The position numbers and the translations under genes were made by a program. From Rhodobacterales bacterium (lineage in GTDB: Bacteria; Pseudomonadota; Alphaproteobacteria; Rhodobacterales; Rhodobacteraceae): a stretch of 64,000 bases of DNA. The notes beneath the pieces were generated by a model. It was not told the origin of the DNA, made no database searches, and worked only from the letters and a program-made list of their open reading frames with translations. Below are positions 1-12,186 of this stretch, in pieces. The stretch spans positions 62,001 to 126,000 of the forward strand of contig PDRW01000029.1 of the NCBI GenBank assembly GCA_002746935.1, written 5' to 3'. How positions within the stretch are numbered: position 1 is the stretch's first letter; each line of letters begins with the position of its first letter.

Positions 1-1
1 C

Positions 2-265
2 ATCGAACGCCATGCCGCGGTGCTGTTTCAGCCTCCCTCGCCGAAACGGTTCTGGCTCAGGACCGGCCGCGCCTGGGAAGGGCTCGGGCGGTCTATGCCT
101 TTCGGTATTGCCGGCGGGGTGCTGGTTGTCGAGGCGGTCAAGCAGGTGCCGGCGCCGAAGCGGCCCGGCCTGGGCGAGCGTGTCCGCAAGCCCCTGGGGG
201 TGCTCGAAGGCCTCGGTTTGCCCGAGCCCAGCCGCCAGACCCGCGCCCGGGGCGGGGCTGGTTGA
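2..265 (+). CDS. SAM-dependent methyltransferase, C-terminal fragment
   Basis: Open reading frame entering from the left edge and ending at TGA 263-265, giving about 87 residues. The visible part has a conserved-looking tail with [13 protein letters not shown], then [15 protein letters not shown], then a basic proline-rich end. From memory this matches the C-terminus of class I methyltransferases of Rhodobacterales, which end in a strand reading A/G-GGVL-VEA-KQV. The SAM-binding motifs lie outside the window, so the assignment rests on the tail alone. The gene runs in the same direction as the ATP synthase operon but about 430 bp before it and is probably a separate unit. Confidence 0.6.
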   Translation: MERHAAVLFQPPSPKRFWLRTGRAWEGLGRSMPFGIAGGVLVVEAVKQVPAPKRPGLGERVRKPLGVLEGLGLPEPSRQTRARGGAG

Positions 266-698
266 GCGGGTGCCGGATCGCGGCAGATTCGCGCGCCCCT
301 CTTCATGCGCCCATCTGGCCTTTCACCTTGCGCTTTCCGGTGGGCGGGCCGGGCGGCACAGCCGCCGCGGCGCTCCGCAGACGGTTCCCGTCCCCCGGGG
401 CCGGGCGTCTCTGTGGCGGCGGCCAGGCGGGGCGAATCTGTACCGCGGCGGCCTGTGTGGCAAGGCTCCGGAGCGCATCCGCCCGGCCGGCCGAACGGTC
501 CGCGCCCCGGCGCGGAAGGCCGGTTCGGCGTTATATCCTTCCATGTTGGCGCAAAACCTGAGCAATAGTGTTGCGAGACTTTGCCCCCTCTGCTAACCAC
601 ACAGCGATTTCAGATGGCTCGCGCAATGCGGCATCGAGAGGCCGCCCCGGCCTGCTCCGGCAGGCCACCATGGGGCAAGAGAGATGGAAGGGGTGGAG
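266..698. other. Intergenic region ahead of the F1 ATP synthase operon
   Basis: About 430 bp of very GC-rich DNA without a convincing gene; its open frames in all directions have an arginine/proline-rich composition typical of random GC-rich sequence. The composition relaxes after about position 530. A possible sigma-70 promoter for the operon is TTGCGA at 571-576 and TAACCA at 594-599 with a 17-bp spacer; the minus 10 box is a weak match. The leader would then be about 90 nt. Confidence 0.4.
571..599 (+). promoter_or_regulatory. Candidate promoter of the atp operon
   Basis: TTGCGA and TAACCA separated by 17 bp. The spacing is ideal and the sequence lies at the point where the GC content drops, but the minus 10 box shares few bases with the consensus. 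A similar TAAC-type box occurs in front of the gcv riboswitch in this window. Inference only. Confidence 0.3.
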
Positions 699-1253
699 GT
701 GTCCGAAGCTTCGCTTTCGGCTGGCATTGCCCAGCGATACGCTACGGCCGTTTTCGAACTGGCCAGGGAAGAGAAAAACCTCGCCGCCGTTGAAAAGGAT
801 CTCGACGCGCTCGACGCGGCGCTGAGCGACAGCCCCGATCTGTCGGCGATGATCGCTTCGCCGGTCTGTTCGCGCGACGATCTGACCCGGGCGGTCACGG
901 CGCTGGCCGCGAAGATGGGCCTGTCGGAGGCCATCACCGGGGCGCTCGGGGTGATGGGCGAGAAGCGGCGGCTGTTCGTGCTGCCGCAATTCATCGCCGC
1001 GCTGCGTGCCGCCATCGCCGATGACAAGGGCGAGGTCACCGCCGAGGTCACTGCCGCCAAGGCCATGACCAAGGCGCAGCAGGACAAGCTCTCCAAGGCG
1101 ATCAAGGCCGCGGTCGGCAAGGATGTGAAGATCAATGTGGCCGTCGATGAAAGCCTCATCGGCGGTCTTGTCGTCAAAGTGGGGTCGCGGATGATCGACA
1201 GTTCGATCCGCTCGCGCCTCTCCGCACTCCAGAATTCCATGAAAGAGGTCTGA
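699..1253 (+). CDS. atpH: F1Fo ATP synthase subunit delta
   Basis: Delta subunit of F1, the peripheral-stalk adaptor (OSCP homologue) that ties the alpha3beta3 head to the b subunits of Fo. The protein starts [20 protein letters not shown], the typical helical N-terminus, and ends with the conserved [20 protein letters not shown] block. An ATG at 684 is in frame, but the GTG at 699 gives the usual family N-terminus and has AAGGGG at the right distance, so I prefer it (184 residues). It is the first gene of atpHAGDC; atpA begins 7 bp after its stop. As in other Rhodobacterales the Fo genes are not in this operon. Confidence 0.93.
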   Translation: MSEASLSAGIAQRYATAVFELAREEKNLAAVEKDLDALDAALSDSPDLSAMIASPVCSRDDLTRAVTALAAKMGLSEAITGALGVMGEKRRLFVLPQFIAALRAAIADDKGEVTAEVTAAKAMTKAQQDKLSKAIKAAVGKDVKINVAVDESLIGGLVVKVGSRMIDSSIRSRLSALQNSMKEV

Positions 1254-1260
1254 TAGGACA

Positions 1261-2799
<1,539 letters not shown>

Positions 2800-2827
2800 A
2801 CGCCGGTGATCTCAAGGGAGGCTGGCG

Positions 2828-3709
2828 ATGCCAAGTCTTAAGGACCTGAAAAACAGGATCGACAGCGTCAAGTCGACGCGGAAGATCACCAAGGCCATGC
2901 AGATGGTCGCGGCGGCCAAGCTCCGCCGTGCCCAGGACGCCGCCGAGGCCGCGCGGCCCTATGCCGAACGGTTCAACGCGGTTCTGTCGGGCCTCGCGCG
3001 CGCCGCCGCCGGTTCCGATGCCGCGCCGCTGCTGTTGCGCGGCAATGGCAAGGAGCAGGTGCACCTGCTGGTGGTGATGACCGCCGAGCGCGGTCTGTGC
3101 GGCGGTTTCAACTCGTCGATCGTGAAGCTCGCGCGCCAGAAGGCCGACGCGCTGCTCGCCCAGGGCAAGACGGTGAAGATCCTCACCGTTGGCAAGAAGG
3201 GCCGCGAACAGCTCAAGCGCGAATATGGCGAGTATTTCCTGGATCATGTCGATCTTTCGGGCGTGCGCGAGATGGATTACGGCACCGCGCAGCGGATCGC
3301 CAACGACCTGATCGCGCGGTTCGAGGCCGATGCGTTCGACGTGGCAACCCTGCTCTATGCCGAATTCAAGAGCGTGATCTCGCAGGAACCGGTCGCCCAG
3401 CAGGTGATCCCGGCAAGCTTCGACGGGGTCGAGCCGGAAGCCGAGCATACCGGGCTGGTCTATGACTACGAACCCTCCGAAGAAGCGGTTCTTGCGACGC
3501 TGCTGCCCTCGGGCGTGGCCACCGCGGTGTTTGCGGCGCTGCTGGAAAACGGCGCTTCGGAGCAGGGCGCGCGGATGTCGGCTATGGACAACGCAACGCG
3601 GAACGCGGGTGACATGATCGACAAGATGACCATCGAGTTCAACCGGTCGCGTCAGGCCGTCATCACCAACGAGCTCATCGAAATCATTTCGGGCGCGGAA
3701 GCGCTCTAA
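2828..3709 (+). CDS. atpG: F1Fo ATP synthase subunit gamma
   Basis: Central rotating shaft of F1 (293 residues). The N-terminal helix [20 protein letters not shown] and the C-terminal helix with [20 protein letters not shown], which form the coiled coil inside the hexamer, are both clear; the middle Rossmann-like domain contains the conserved ERGLCGGFN. An AGGGAGG-like ribosome site precedes the ATG. Third gene of the operon, 21 bp before atpD. Confidence 0.97.
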   Translation: MPSLKDLKNRIDSVKSTRKITKAMQMVAAAKLRRAQDAAEAARPYAERFNAVLSGLARAAAGSDAAPLLLRGNGKEQVHLLVVMTAERGLCGGFNSSIVKLARQKADALLAQGKTVKILTVGKKGREQLKREYGEYFLDHVDLSGVREMDYGTAQRIANDLIARFEADAFDVATLLYAEFKSVISQEPVAQQVIPASFDGVEPEAEHTGLVYDYEPSEEAVLATLLPSGVATAVFAALLENGASEQGARMSAMDNATRNAGDMIDKMTIEFNRSRQAVITNELIEIISGAEAL

Positions 3710-5155
<1,446 letters not shown>

Positions 5156-5214
5156 CCTGTTTCCCCCGCGGCCCCGGCGGGGCGGCGGGGCGTGACGCAA
5201 GCAGGAGGCCCCAG

Positions 5215-5628
5215 ATGGCTGACATGATGCAATACGACGTGGTTTCGCCTGCACGGCGCCTGGCTTCCGGTCAGGCGCGCGCAGTGCAGATCCCGGGCGC
5301 CGACGGCGATTTCACCGCCATGCCGGGCCACGCGCCGACCATTGCCACGATCCGGCCAGGGATCGTGACCGTCAAGGCCGCCACGGGTGATGAAAGATAT
5401 GTCGTCACCGGTGGCTTCGCCGAGATTTCGCCCGAAGGCACATCGGTGCTTGCGGAACGGGCGGTGCCGGTGGAGGAGGTGACCCAGGCGGTGATCGACG
5501 AATTCGCCGAAGCGGCCAGGGCGGCGCTGGCCAATGCCACCGAAGAAACCCGCGACGCTTTCGCCAAGACCGTGGGCGATATTGCCCTCGTGGCGGGCGA
5601 ACTCGGGCTGAGTGCCAATATCGACTGA
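5215..5628 (+). CDS. atpC: F1Fo ATP synthase subunit epsilon
   Basis: Epsilon subunit (137 residues), which couples the gamma shaft to the c-ring and can inhibit ATP hydrolysis. The N-terminal beta sandwich contains GADGDFTAMPGHAPTIATI and GGFAEI; the C-terminal part is the helical arm. It follows atpD after 59 bp and an AGGAGG ribosome site, and is the last gene of the operon; a strong terminator follows 67 bp downstream. Confidence 0.95.
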   Translation: MADMMQYDVVSPARRLASGQARAVQIPGADGDFTAMPGHAPTIATIRPGIVTVKAATGDERYVVTGGFAEISPEGTSVLAERAVPVEEVTQAVIDEFAEAARAALANATEETRDAFAKTVGDIALVAGELGLSANID

Positions 5629-5695
5629 ACCGGGAAACCGGAGACAAACCCCGGGGCGCGTTTGGCCACCGGGGACACCTTGGACAGTGATCAAA

Positions 5696-5721
5696 CCCCG
5701 CGCGGTTGCGCGGGGTTTTTT
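5696..5721 (+). terminator. Rho-independent terminator of the atp operon
   Basis: Perfect 8-bp stem CCCCGCGC / GCGCGGGG with a GGTT loop, followed directly by six T residues. It lies 67 bp after the atpC stop and is the textbook form of an intrinsic terminator. Confidence 0.92.
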
Positions 5722-5780
5722 CGTGGGGTGTGTGGCGTGGGGCAGGGGGGCCGGGCATGGGTTTCGGAGCGGTGAGAGAA

Positions 5781-5810
5781 TCCATTAGTCCGGAATACCG
5801 GACTAATGGA
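5781..5810. repeat. Palindromic dispersed repeat, copy a
   Basis: Inverted repeat with 13-bp arms (TCCATTAGTCCGG and its complement) around AATA. It belongs to a family also found at about 44020-44100 and 51400-51450, with a decayed copy at 30513. Some 15 bp downstream is GCATATGAAACCAAAACC, which resembles the sequence that follows the other copies. No gene overlaps it; it lies between the atp terminator and the lectin gene end. Confidence 0.8.
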
Positions 5811-5957
5811 AATCCCGAATAAGCATATGAAACCAAAACCTTGTCTGGCCTCAAGCAGGCCTGACCGGAGCGGCATTCATGTCTTGTCAACCACAACTGC
5901 CCGGTCGGACCGGCCTCGCCCCCCCGGGCCAGCCCCCCCCCCCAGCCCCCCGGGGAC

Positions 5958-6311
5958 TCACTCGCCCAGATCCCAATCCTCGTCGTGGCAGACCTCGCCG
6001 ATCGCAATCCAGTCGGCGCGCACCCGGGCAACGCGGGTGTCGCCCCAGGTGCGAAACACCAGAAAGAACCCCTCGGCCGTCGCGCCCTCGGCGGAAATGT
6101 CCATCCGCGGATTGGTGGCGCAATCCATGTCCCACATCGACAGGCCGACGCTGATCGCGGGCCGGTCGAGGAAGGGCTCCGAGAACGCGGCCCAGACACG
6201 TACCTCGCGAGCGCCCTCCCCGGTCCACATCTCGCCGCCCTCCTCGAAATCCGAGAACATCAGCTGCGCGCCCTGGTCGATCCCCAACCGGTGCGTTCTG
6301 ATCCGCCTCAT
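5958..6311 (-). CDS. H-type lectin domain protein
   Basis: Small protein of 117 residues starting MRRIRTHRLGIDQG. It has the H-type lectin features GEMWTGEG, the AFSEPF strand, VGLSMWDMD, and a C-terminal FRTWGDTRVARVRADWIAIGE; in eukaryotes this fold binds N-acetylgalactosamine, but the bacterial members are uncharacterised. No signal peptide is visible, so it is predicted to stay in the cytoplasm. A longer reading frame exists upstream, but GGAGGT seven bases before the ATG at 6311 fixes this start. It lies 63 bp after the MFS gene on the same strand and may be transcribed with it. Confidence 0.75.
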   Translation of the reverse strand: MRRIRTHRLGIDQGAQLMFSDFEEGGEMWTGEGAREVRVWAAFSEPFLDRPAISVGLSMWDMDCATNPRMDISAEGATAEGFFLVFRTWGDTRVARVRADWIAIGEVCHDEDWDLGE

Positions 6312-6374
6312 CCGCCCGACCTCCGAAACCAAACCTTGCCCGAGGATGCCCCCATCCACGGGGCCAGGCAAGCG

Positions 6375-7631
6375 TCAGCGCCGGTGGGCGGGGTTCAGCG
6401 CGAGGAAGGCCGGGAACACGAGGATCAGCAGCCCGCCCGCCGCGAGAAAGGGCATGCCGGGCAGGTAGAGCGGCGCGTCGGCGCTGGCGAAGCGGTGAAA
6501 CAGCGGGGTGATGATCAGCGGCGCGACCACGGCGGCGACCGAGGCGAGCGAGGCGATCACCCCTTGCAGCAGGCCCTGCCGGTCGGGCGGCACCCTGTTG
6601 GACATCATCGCCGTGACGGTCGGCGGCACCATGTCGGCCAGCGCCGAGATCGGGATCAGCACGAACACCAGCCAGCCCCAGGGGGTCACGCCGAGCACGA
6701 GAAACGCCCCGATGGCGCAGAGCACGCCGAAGATCAGCGTCCGGTATTCACCGATCCGCGGGATCAGCGCCGGCAGCACCGTGGCTTGCGCAAAGGCGAG
6801 GCCGATGCCGTAAAACGCCAGCGACCCGCCGATCAGCGCCGTCGACCAGCCGAAGGCCTCACGGCTCCAGAAGGCCCACAGCGTCGGGTAGACCATGTTG
6901 GCGAATTCGAAGGTGAACAGCAGAAGCAGCGGCAGCGCCAGCCCCGGCAGGCGGAAGGCGCCGAGGATGCTGCCGAAGGGGTTGAGGCTGGCGCGGGTGA
7001 AGCGGTGGCGTTTGCCGGGGGCAAGCGTCTCGGGCAGCAACACAAGAGCAAACAGCGCCGCCAGCGCCGAGCTGCCCGCCGCCACCCAGAACGGCGCCGT
7101 GATATGCCAGGCCGCCAGCACCCCGCCGAGCGCCGGGCCCATCACGAAACCGATGCCGAAGGTGGCGCCGATCTGCCCGAAAGCGGCGGCGCGCCGCTCG
7201 GGCGGCGAGATGTCGGCGATGCAGGCGGCAGCGGTGTTATAGGTCGCCCCGGCGATCCCGGCGAGCACCCGGCCGATCAGCAGCACCCAGAAAACCTCCG
7301 CCAGCGCCATGATGACGTAATCCAGCGCCAGCACCGCAAGCGCCACCACCAGCACCGGACGGCGCCCGAACGCGTCGGACAGCCCGCCGATCACCGGTGC
7401 GCAGAGAAACTGCATCGCCGCATAGGCCGACATCAGCACACCGGCGTAGAGCGCGCCCGAAGCGGTATCGGCCCCGGCGCCCACGCGGGTCATCAGATCC
7501 GGCATCATCGGGAAGATCAGCCCGATTCCCACCGCATCGAGCAGGATGGTGAACAACACCAGCACGCGGGCACGGCGCAGCGCGGGTGCCGGCGGGGGAG
7601 GGGGCGGCAGATCGGGCGAAGGGGCGGACAT
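6375..7631 (-). CDS. MFS transporter, TetA-like drug exporter family
   Basis: Major facilitator of 418 residues with about 12 hydrophobic segments. The loop between helices 2 and 3 reads GGLSDAFGRRPVL, the MFS signature A, and the second half carries the weaker repeat. The overall form (LDAVGIGLIFPMMPDL at the N-terminus, IADISPPERRAAAFGQIGA) is that of the TCR/Tet subfamily, drug:proton antiporters; resistance to tetracycline itself cannot be claimed. The N-terminus has a run of six prolines. The frame is open for a further 480 bp upstream, but GAGG before the ATG at 7631 supports this start. The gene is divergent from the EF-G-like gene. Confidence 0.85.
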   Translation of the reverse strand: MSAPSPDLPPPPPPAPALRRARVLVLFTILLDAVGIGLIFPMMPDLMTRVGAGADTASGALYAGVLMSAYAAMQFLCAPVIGGLSDAFGRRPVLVVALAVLALDYVIMALAEVFWVLLIGRVLAGIAGATYNTAAACIADISPPERRAAAFGQIGATFGIGFVMGPALGGVLAAWHITAPFWVAAGSSALAALFALVLLPETLAPGKRHRFTRASLNPFGSILGAFRLPGLALPLLLLFTFEFANMVYPTLWAFWSREAFGWSTALIGGSLAFYGIGLAFAQATVLPALIPRIGEYRTLIFGVLCAIGAFLVLGVTPWGWLVFVLIPISALADMVPPTVTAMMSNRVPPDRQGLLQGVIASLASVAAVVAPLIITPLFHRFASADAPLYLPGMPFLAAGGLLILVFPAFLALNPAHRR

Positions 7632-7926
7632 CGGGCACCTCACAAGCATCGCACAAGGGAAATCGCCGGAAATCGCCCGGCAGCGCCCCCGGCCACGGCG
7701 GCCCGAAAACGCGCCGCCAACCGCCCCAGCCAGTACCCCCTGCACCGATCCGGCGCAACATGCCCAAACAGCCGCCCAGACCCGCCGCTTCGTCTTGTGT
7801 TCCGGCGCGCGAGCGCTCAAACTCAGGCATCCCCGGGCCGCTGCCACGCCGGATTTCTTGATCTGTCGCAAGGTGCTACCCGCCCGAAACTCTAGTCTGG
7901 TCCCACTTATCCGAAGGAGAAATGCC

Positions 7927-9834
7927 ATGAGAGTCTTTTCCGTCGTAGGCCCATCGTCTGCCGGCAAATCCACGTTGGTTGAAGCGCTTGTCGGCCTCGA
8001 TGGGTCTCCGGGCAAGATGCTGGATATTCCGGGCGTCGCAACGGTCCGCTCCTTCGGGTTCATGGGCGAGGACTGGGCGGCGATCGACATCGCCGGCGGC
8101 ACCGAGAACATCGCCCCCGTCGGCCCGGTGCTCGCCGCCTCCGACGCGGTGGTGCTTTGCGTCCCCGCCGATGCCGATGCCGCCGTGCTCGCCGCGCCCT
8201 ATCTGCGGATGATCGAGGAAGCCGGCGTGCCGGCGATGATCTTCATCAACAAGACCGACGCGCCGGTCAGCCGGATGTCGGAAGCGGTGGCGGCGCTGCA
8301 AACCTATTCGCGCCACCATATCGTGCTGCGCGAAGTGCCGATCCGCGAGGGCGAGGCCATCGTCGGCGTGGTCGATCTGGTGTCGGAACGGGCGTGGAAA
8401 TTCAACGAGGGCAAGAATTCCACCCTGATGGAAATGCCCGACACCGTGCGCAAACGCGAAGAAGAGGCCCGCGCCGAGCTGCTCGAAAGCTATGCCGATT
8501 TCAACGACGAGCTGCTCGAGGAGATCATCGAAGACAAGAAGGTGATGCCCGATGAGGTCTATGGCGTGGCCTCCGAGACGCTTCAGGCCCACAATCTGGT
8601 GCCCGCCTTCATCGGCTCGGCCGAGGGCCGCAACGGCATCACCCGGCTGATGAAGGCGCTGCGCCATGAAGCGCCCGCCGTCGGGGTGGCCGGCGCGCGT
8701 CTCGCCGATGACGCGGTGGCGGTGAGCGCCGTGGCCGATGTGGTCAAGCACCTCGGCAAGACGGTGCTGGTGCGCGCCATCGGCGGCAAGGTCTCGGGCG
8801 GCCATGACCTTGGCGGCGAACATGTGGGCTCGATCACCGATCTCGACGCCAAGACCGGCCTCGGCACGCTGGAGCCCGGAATGATCGGCCTCACGGTGAA
8901 GTCCGATCACCTTGCCGCGGGGCAGGTGTTTTACACCGACGAAGCCCGGCCGCTGCCCGACTGGGCGCAGCCGCACCCCTCCGCCTTCCGCCGGATCGTG
9001 ACCCCGGTGCATGAGAAGGACGACAGCCGGCTCTCTTCCGCGCTCGAACGCCTCACCGAGATCGACCCCGGCCTTACCGTCGGCCAGGACGAAAAGACCG
9101 GCTCACCGCTCCTGCTCAGCCAGGGCCCGCTGCACCTGCGCCGGGTGATGACGAAGCTGAAGGAGGATTTCGGCGTCGAGGTGGAAGACGGGCCGGTACC
9201 GCCGGCGCTGCGCGAAACCATCCGTCGCGGCAAGGAAATCCACTACCGCCACAAGAAGCAGTCGGGCGGGGCGGGGCAGTTCGCCGATGTGGTCGTCGAG
9301 ATCCGGCCCGAGCCCCGGGGCTCCGGCTTTACCTTCACCGAAACGGTGAAAGGCGGCGCGGTGCCGCGCAACTACATCCCCTCGGTCGAGGCGGGGGCGA
9401 AGGATGCGCTGGTCGAGGGGCCGAACGGCTTCCCGGTGGTCGACGTCTCGGTCGAGCTCAAGGACGGCAAGGCCCACTCGGTCGACAGTTCCGACTTCGC
9501 CTTCAAGACCGCCGGCAAGATGGCGATCAAGGAAGCGCTTCAGGAGCTTGGCACGGTGCTGCTGCAACCGATCATGAAGGTCGACATCCATGTGCCGAGC
9601 GTGTTCTCCGGCGCGCTGGTGCCGATCGTCTCCGGCATCAAGGGCCAGGTGCTCGGCTTCGAGGCCCATGAAAGCGCCGCCGGTTGGGACGTGTTCCAGA
9701 CCCTGCTGCCGAAGACGGCAGAAGACGAGCTGTTCAACGCGCTCGGCTCTGCCACCCGCGGCACCGCCTGGTTCACCTCCGAGTTCGATCACTATCAGGA
9801 AGCGCGCAAGGAGGAGCTGGCCGACCTGCTCTGA
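7927..9834 (+). CDS. Elongation factor G-like translational GTPase, divergent
   Basis: A 635-residue paralogue of EF-G, shorter than the usual 690-700. The P-loop GPSSAGKST is at residues 8-16 and NKTD at 108-111; domains II to V follow, including the domain IV core with HYRHKKQSGGAGQFADV. The GTPase domain is abnormal: only about 40 residues separate the P-loop from the G3 region, no RGIT switch I is visible, and G3 reads DIAGG instead of DTPGH, so the catalytic histidine is absent. It is therefore not expected to replace FusA. Related EF-G-like proteins are annotated in many bacteria without an agreed role. The ATG at 7927 has AAGGAG in front; the longer open frame is not coding. Confidence 0.85.
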   Translation: MRVFSVVGPSSAGKSTLVEALVGLDGSPGKMLDIPGVATVRSFGFMGEDWAAIDIAGGTENIAPVGPVLAASDAVVLCVPADADAAVLAAPYLRMIEEAGVPAMIFINKTDAPVSRMSEAVAALQTYSRHHIVLREVPIREGEAIVGVVDLVSERAWKFNEGKNSTLMEMPDTVRKREEEARAELLESYADFNDELLEEIIEDKKVMPDEVYGVASETLQAHNLVPAFIGSAEGRNGITRLMKALRHEAPAVGVAGARLADDAVAVSAVADVVKHLGKTVLVRAIGGKVSGGHDLGGEHVGSITDLDAKTGLGTLEPGMIGLTVKSDHLAAGQVFYTDEARPLPDWAQPHPSAFRRIVTPVHEKDDSRLSSALERLTEIDPGLTVGQDEKTGSPLLLSQGPLHLRRVMTKLKEDFGVEVEDGPVPPALRETIRRGKEIHYRHKKQSGGAGQFADVVVEIRPEPRGSGFTFTETVKGGAVPRNYIPSVEAGAKDALVEGPNGFPVVDVSVELKDGKAHSVDSSDFAFKTAGKMAIKEALQELGTVLLQPIMKVDIHVPSVFSGALVPIVSGIKGQVLGFEAHESAAGWDVFQTLLPKTAEDELFNALGSATRGTAWFTSEFDHYQEARKEELADLL

Positions 9835-10314
9835 GGCCCGGAAGGGCGCACCCCGCCGGGCGGGATCGCGGGGGATTGCGGTGCGCCTGTCCGGCCGCCT
9901 CCCTCCGGGGGGGCGCCGGCGGGCGCCCGCGCGCGCCCGGCCCGGACGCGCCCGCCCCATTCAATGCCCGGACGGTCGGCGCCCGGCCTTGCTGCGGCTC
10001 ACCATCTCCTCCGGGCTCCAACAGGGCGGCAGTCAGACCCAGGCGTCCGAGGTCAGCCGCGTTTTATAACCACCGGCCGCCTTGCCCCGTGACCCCCTTT
10101 TTCTTGGGATAAATACTCCGGGGGTCCGGGGCAGCGCCCCCGGGCCGGACCGGTTTTGCGCGACAGGCTTGAGGCGTGTGGCCGCATGTCGGACAGCGCA
10201 ATGGGCGTCCATTGCTGGCGACATGTCTGGGGTGTCTCCGAACCCGGGCCACTGTGTTTCCACAGGATTTCAGCGACTTGCGGTCACGGCCCTTCGATCA
10301 GGCCCGGAAAACCC
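9835..10314. other. Convergent intergenic region with a GC-rich dispersed repeat
   Basis: About 480 bp between the 3' ends of the EF-G-like gene and the adenosine kinase gene. It holds copy R1 of the AAATACTCC repeat; I see no gene in the rest and no U-tailed terminator. Confidence 0.5.
10093..10145 (+). repeat. GC-rich 3'-end repeat, copy R1
   Basis: C-tract and T-tract, then CTTGGGATAAATACTCC, then GGGGGTCCGGGG and a hairpin-forming GC run. One of six copies in the window. It lies 258 bp after the EF-G-like stop, in the sense direction. Confidence 0.75.
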
Positions 10315-11319
10315 TCAGAGTTTCACCCCGAACGCCCGGAACCGCGCCTTCAGATCGCCTTCGACCCGTGCGCCGAGATGTGAGATCACCTCGCTTGCGG
10401 CGATATTGCCCATGATGCCGCAGGTTTCGAGGTCATGGCCCTCGGCCATCCCCCAGAGAAAGGCCGCGGCGAAGAGATCGCCGGCGCCGGTGGCATCGAC
10501 CACGCGGGTGGGCACGGCGGGGCAATGGCATCGCGTCGCCCCCTGAAGCACATGCGCGCCATGTTCGCCCTCGGTGCAGACCACCGTCTCCACCTCGGCG
10601 GCGGCGCGGGCGAGGGCTGCGTCGAAATCATCCTCCTCCGCGCCATACATCGCCACGATCTCGGCGCGGTTGGCGAACAGCAGATCCACATCGTCGCGCA
10701 GCATCCCGGCAAAGGCGGCGTGGTGCCGGTCGACGCAGAACGGATCCGACAGGGTCAGCGCCACCTTGCCACCGCCGCGTTTCACCGCCGCAATCGCGCG
10801 GGCGAAGGCCTCGTGGCTCTCTGGCCCGTCGAAACGATAGCCTTCGAGAAACACCCATTCGGCCTCCTGCATCATCCGCTCGTCGATATCCCCGGGCGCC
10901 AGATGTTCGGTGACCCCGAGATAGGTGTTCATGCTGCGCTCGCCATCGGGGGTGACCAGCACGATGCAGCGCCCGGTCTCCTCCGGGTGATCGCGCGGCG
11001 CCGGCGGCACCTCGTAGACCACCCCCTGGGCGCGCAGATCATGGGCGAAAATCGCGCCGAGCTGGTCGTCCCTGACCTTGCCCACATAGGCCGCACGCCC
11101 GCCGAGCCGGGCAAACCCCGCGATGGTATTCGCCGCCGACCCCCCCGACATCTCGATCGCCGGGCCGATGCGCCCGTAAAGCGCGACCCCGCGGTCGCGG
11201 TCGGTCAGCTGCATCACCCCCTTCTCGACCCCGTTGGCGGCGAGAAAGGCGTCGTCCGTCTGCGAGAGCACATCGACCATCGCATTGCCGATGCCGACCA
11301 GCTGGTAACGTTTGCTCAT
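10315..11319 (-). CDS. Adenosine kinase (PfkB family)
   Basis: PfkB-family sugar kinase of 334 residues, the type usually annotated as adenosine kinase in alphaproteobacteria (adenosine + ATP to AMP, purine salvage). The first PfkB signature is seen as GGSAANTIAGFARLGG near residue 57, and the second as VDATGAGDLFAAAFLWG near residue 281, with the catalytic aspartate in DATGAGD. Its ATG overlaps the nth stop by four bases (ATGA), so it is translationally coupled to nth. The substrate is inferred from family similarity; other nucleoside or sugar kinases cannot be excluded. Confidence 0.85.
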   Translation of the reverse strand: MSKRYQLVGIGNAMVDVLSQTDDAFLAANGVEKGVMQLTDRDRGVALYGRIGPAIEMSGGSAANTIAGFARLGGRAAYVGKVRDDQLGAIFAHDLRAQGVVYEVPPAPRDHPEETGRCIVLVTPDGERSMNTYLGVTEHLAPGDIDERMMQEAEWVFLEGYRFDGPESHEAFARAIAAVKRGGGKVALTLSDPFCVDRHHAAFAGMLRDDVDLLFANRAEIVAMYGAEEDDFDAALARAAAEVETVVCTEGEHGAHVLQGATRCHCPAVPTRVVDATGAGDLFAAAFLWGMAEGHDLETCGIMGNIAASEVISHLGARVEGDLKARFRAFGVKL

Positions 11320-11960
11320 TGGGTCTTCTCCTCGAAGGGGCAGAGATCGTGGATGATGCAGGCGCCGCATTTGGGTTTGCGGGCGGTGCAGATGTAGCGG
11401 CCATGCAGGATCAGCCAGTGATGCGCGTGCAGCGCGTAATCGACGGGGATATTGTCCTCGATGGCGCGTTCGACCGCCGCCACATCCTTGCCGGGCGCGA
11501 TCCCGGTGCGGTTGCCGACCCGGAAGATATGGGTGTCGACCGCCTGCGCCGGATGGTGCCACCACATGTTGAGCACCACATTGGCGGTCTTGCGCCCGAC
11601 GCCCGGCAAGGCCTGAAGCGCGGCACGCGAATTCGGCACCACCCCGCCATGCTCCTCCGCCAGAATGCGGCTGAGTTTGATCACGTTCTTCGCCTTCTGG
11701 CGGTAGAGCCCGATGGTCCTGATATGTTCGATCAGCCCGTCTTCGCCGAGTTCCAGCATCTTCTCCGGCGTGTCGGCGATCTCGAACAGCGCCGCGGTCG
11801 CCTTGTTGACGCCAGCATCGGTCGCCTGCGCCGACAGCGCCACCGCCACCACGAGGGTATAGGCGTTGGTGTGGTTGAGCTCGCCCTTCGGCTCCGGTTC
11901 GCTCGCGTGAAACCGGCGAAACACCTCTCTGAGCGTATGATAGTCCATCTGTCTGGCCAT
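11316..11960 (-). CDS. nth: Endonuclease III, DNA glycosylase/AP lyase
   Basis: Base-excision repair enzyme that removes oxidised pyrimidines and cleaves abasic sites (214 residues). The helix-hairpin-helix LPGVGRKTANVVL carries the catalytic lysine, VDTHIFRV the catalytic aspartate, and the C-terminal cysteines follow the C-x6-C-x2-C-x5-C spacing of the [4Fe-4S] cluster (CTARKPKCGACIIHDLC). GGGAG precedes the ATG at 11960; the open frame upstream is not coding. First gene of a two-gene operon with adenosine kinase. Confidence 0.95.
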   Translation of the reverse strand: MARQMDYHTLREVFRRFHASEPEPKGELNHTNAYTLVVAVALSAQATDAGVNKATAALFEIADTPEKMLELGEDGLIEHIRTIGLYRQKAKNVIKLSRILAEEHGGVVPNSRAALQALPGVGRKTANVVLNMWWHHPAQAVDTHIFRVGNRTGIAPGKDVAAVERAIEDNIPVDYALHAHHWLILHGRYICTARKPKCGACIIHDLCPFEEKTQ

Positions 11961-12186
11961 GTCTCCCGGGTACCCAGCCTGCGGGCGCTGTGCAAGCGGG
12001 CTGTGACACAGGGCGGGAATTGTCGCGCGCCGGGCGACAAGCCCGGATGGGCGATGGGATTGCCAGTCGCGCCCGGGACAATCCGTGCTATTTTGTGTCA
12101 CAAAACGCACGCCTGAAGCCCGTCGCCCCCATTTGCATTCGTGCCCGCCCGCGCTAACAATCCCCAAACCGAAGATGGAGGCCCAT

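Noticed and set aside
12-596. Overlapping open frames at the left edge
   Set aside because: Only the frame 2-265 has a family-like end; others are Arg/Pro-rich without similarity.
5985-7895. Open frame of 636 codons antisense to the lectin and MFS genes
   Set aside because: Dominated by His, Arg and Gly repeats typical of the antisense strand; no domain.
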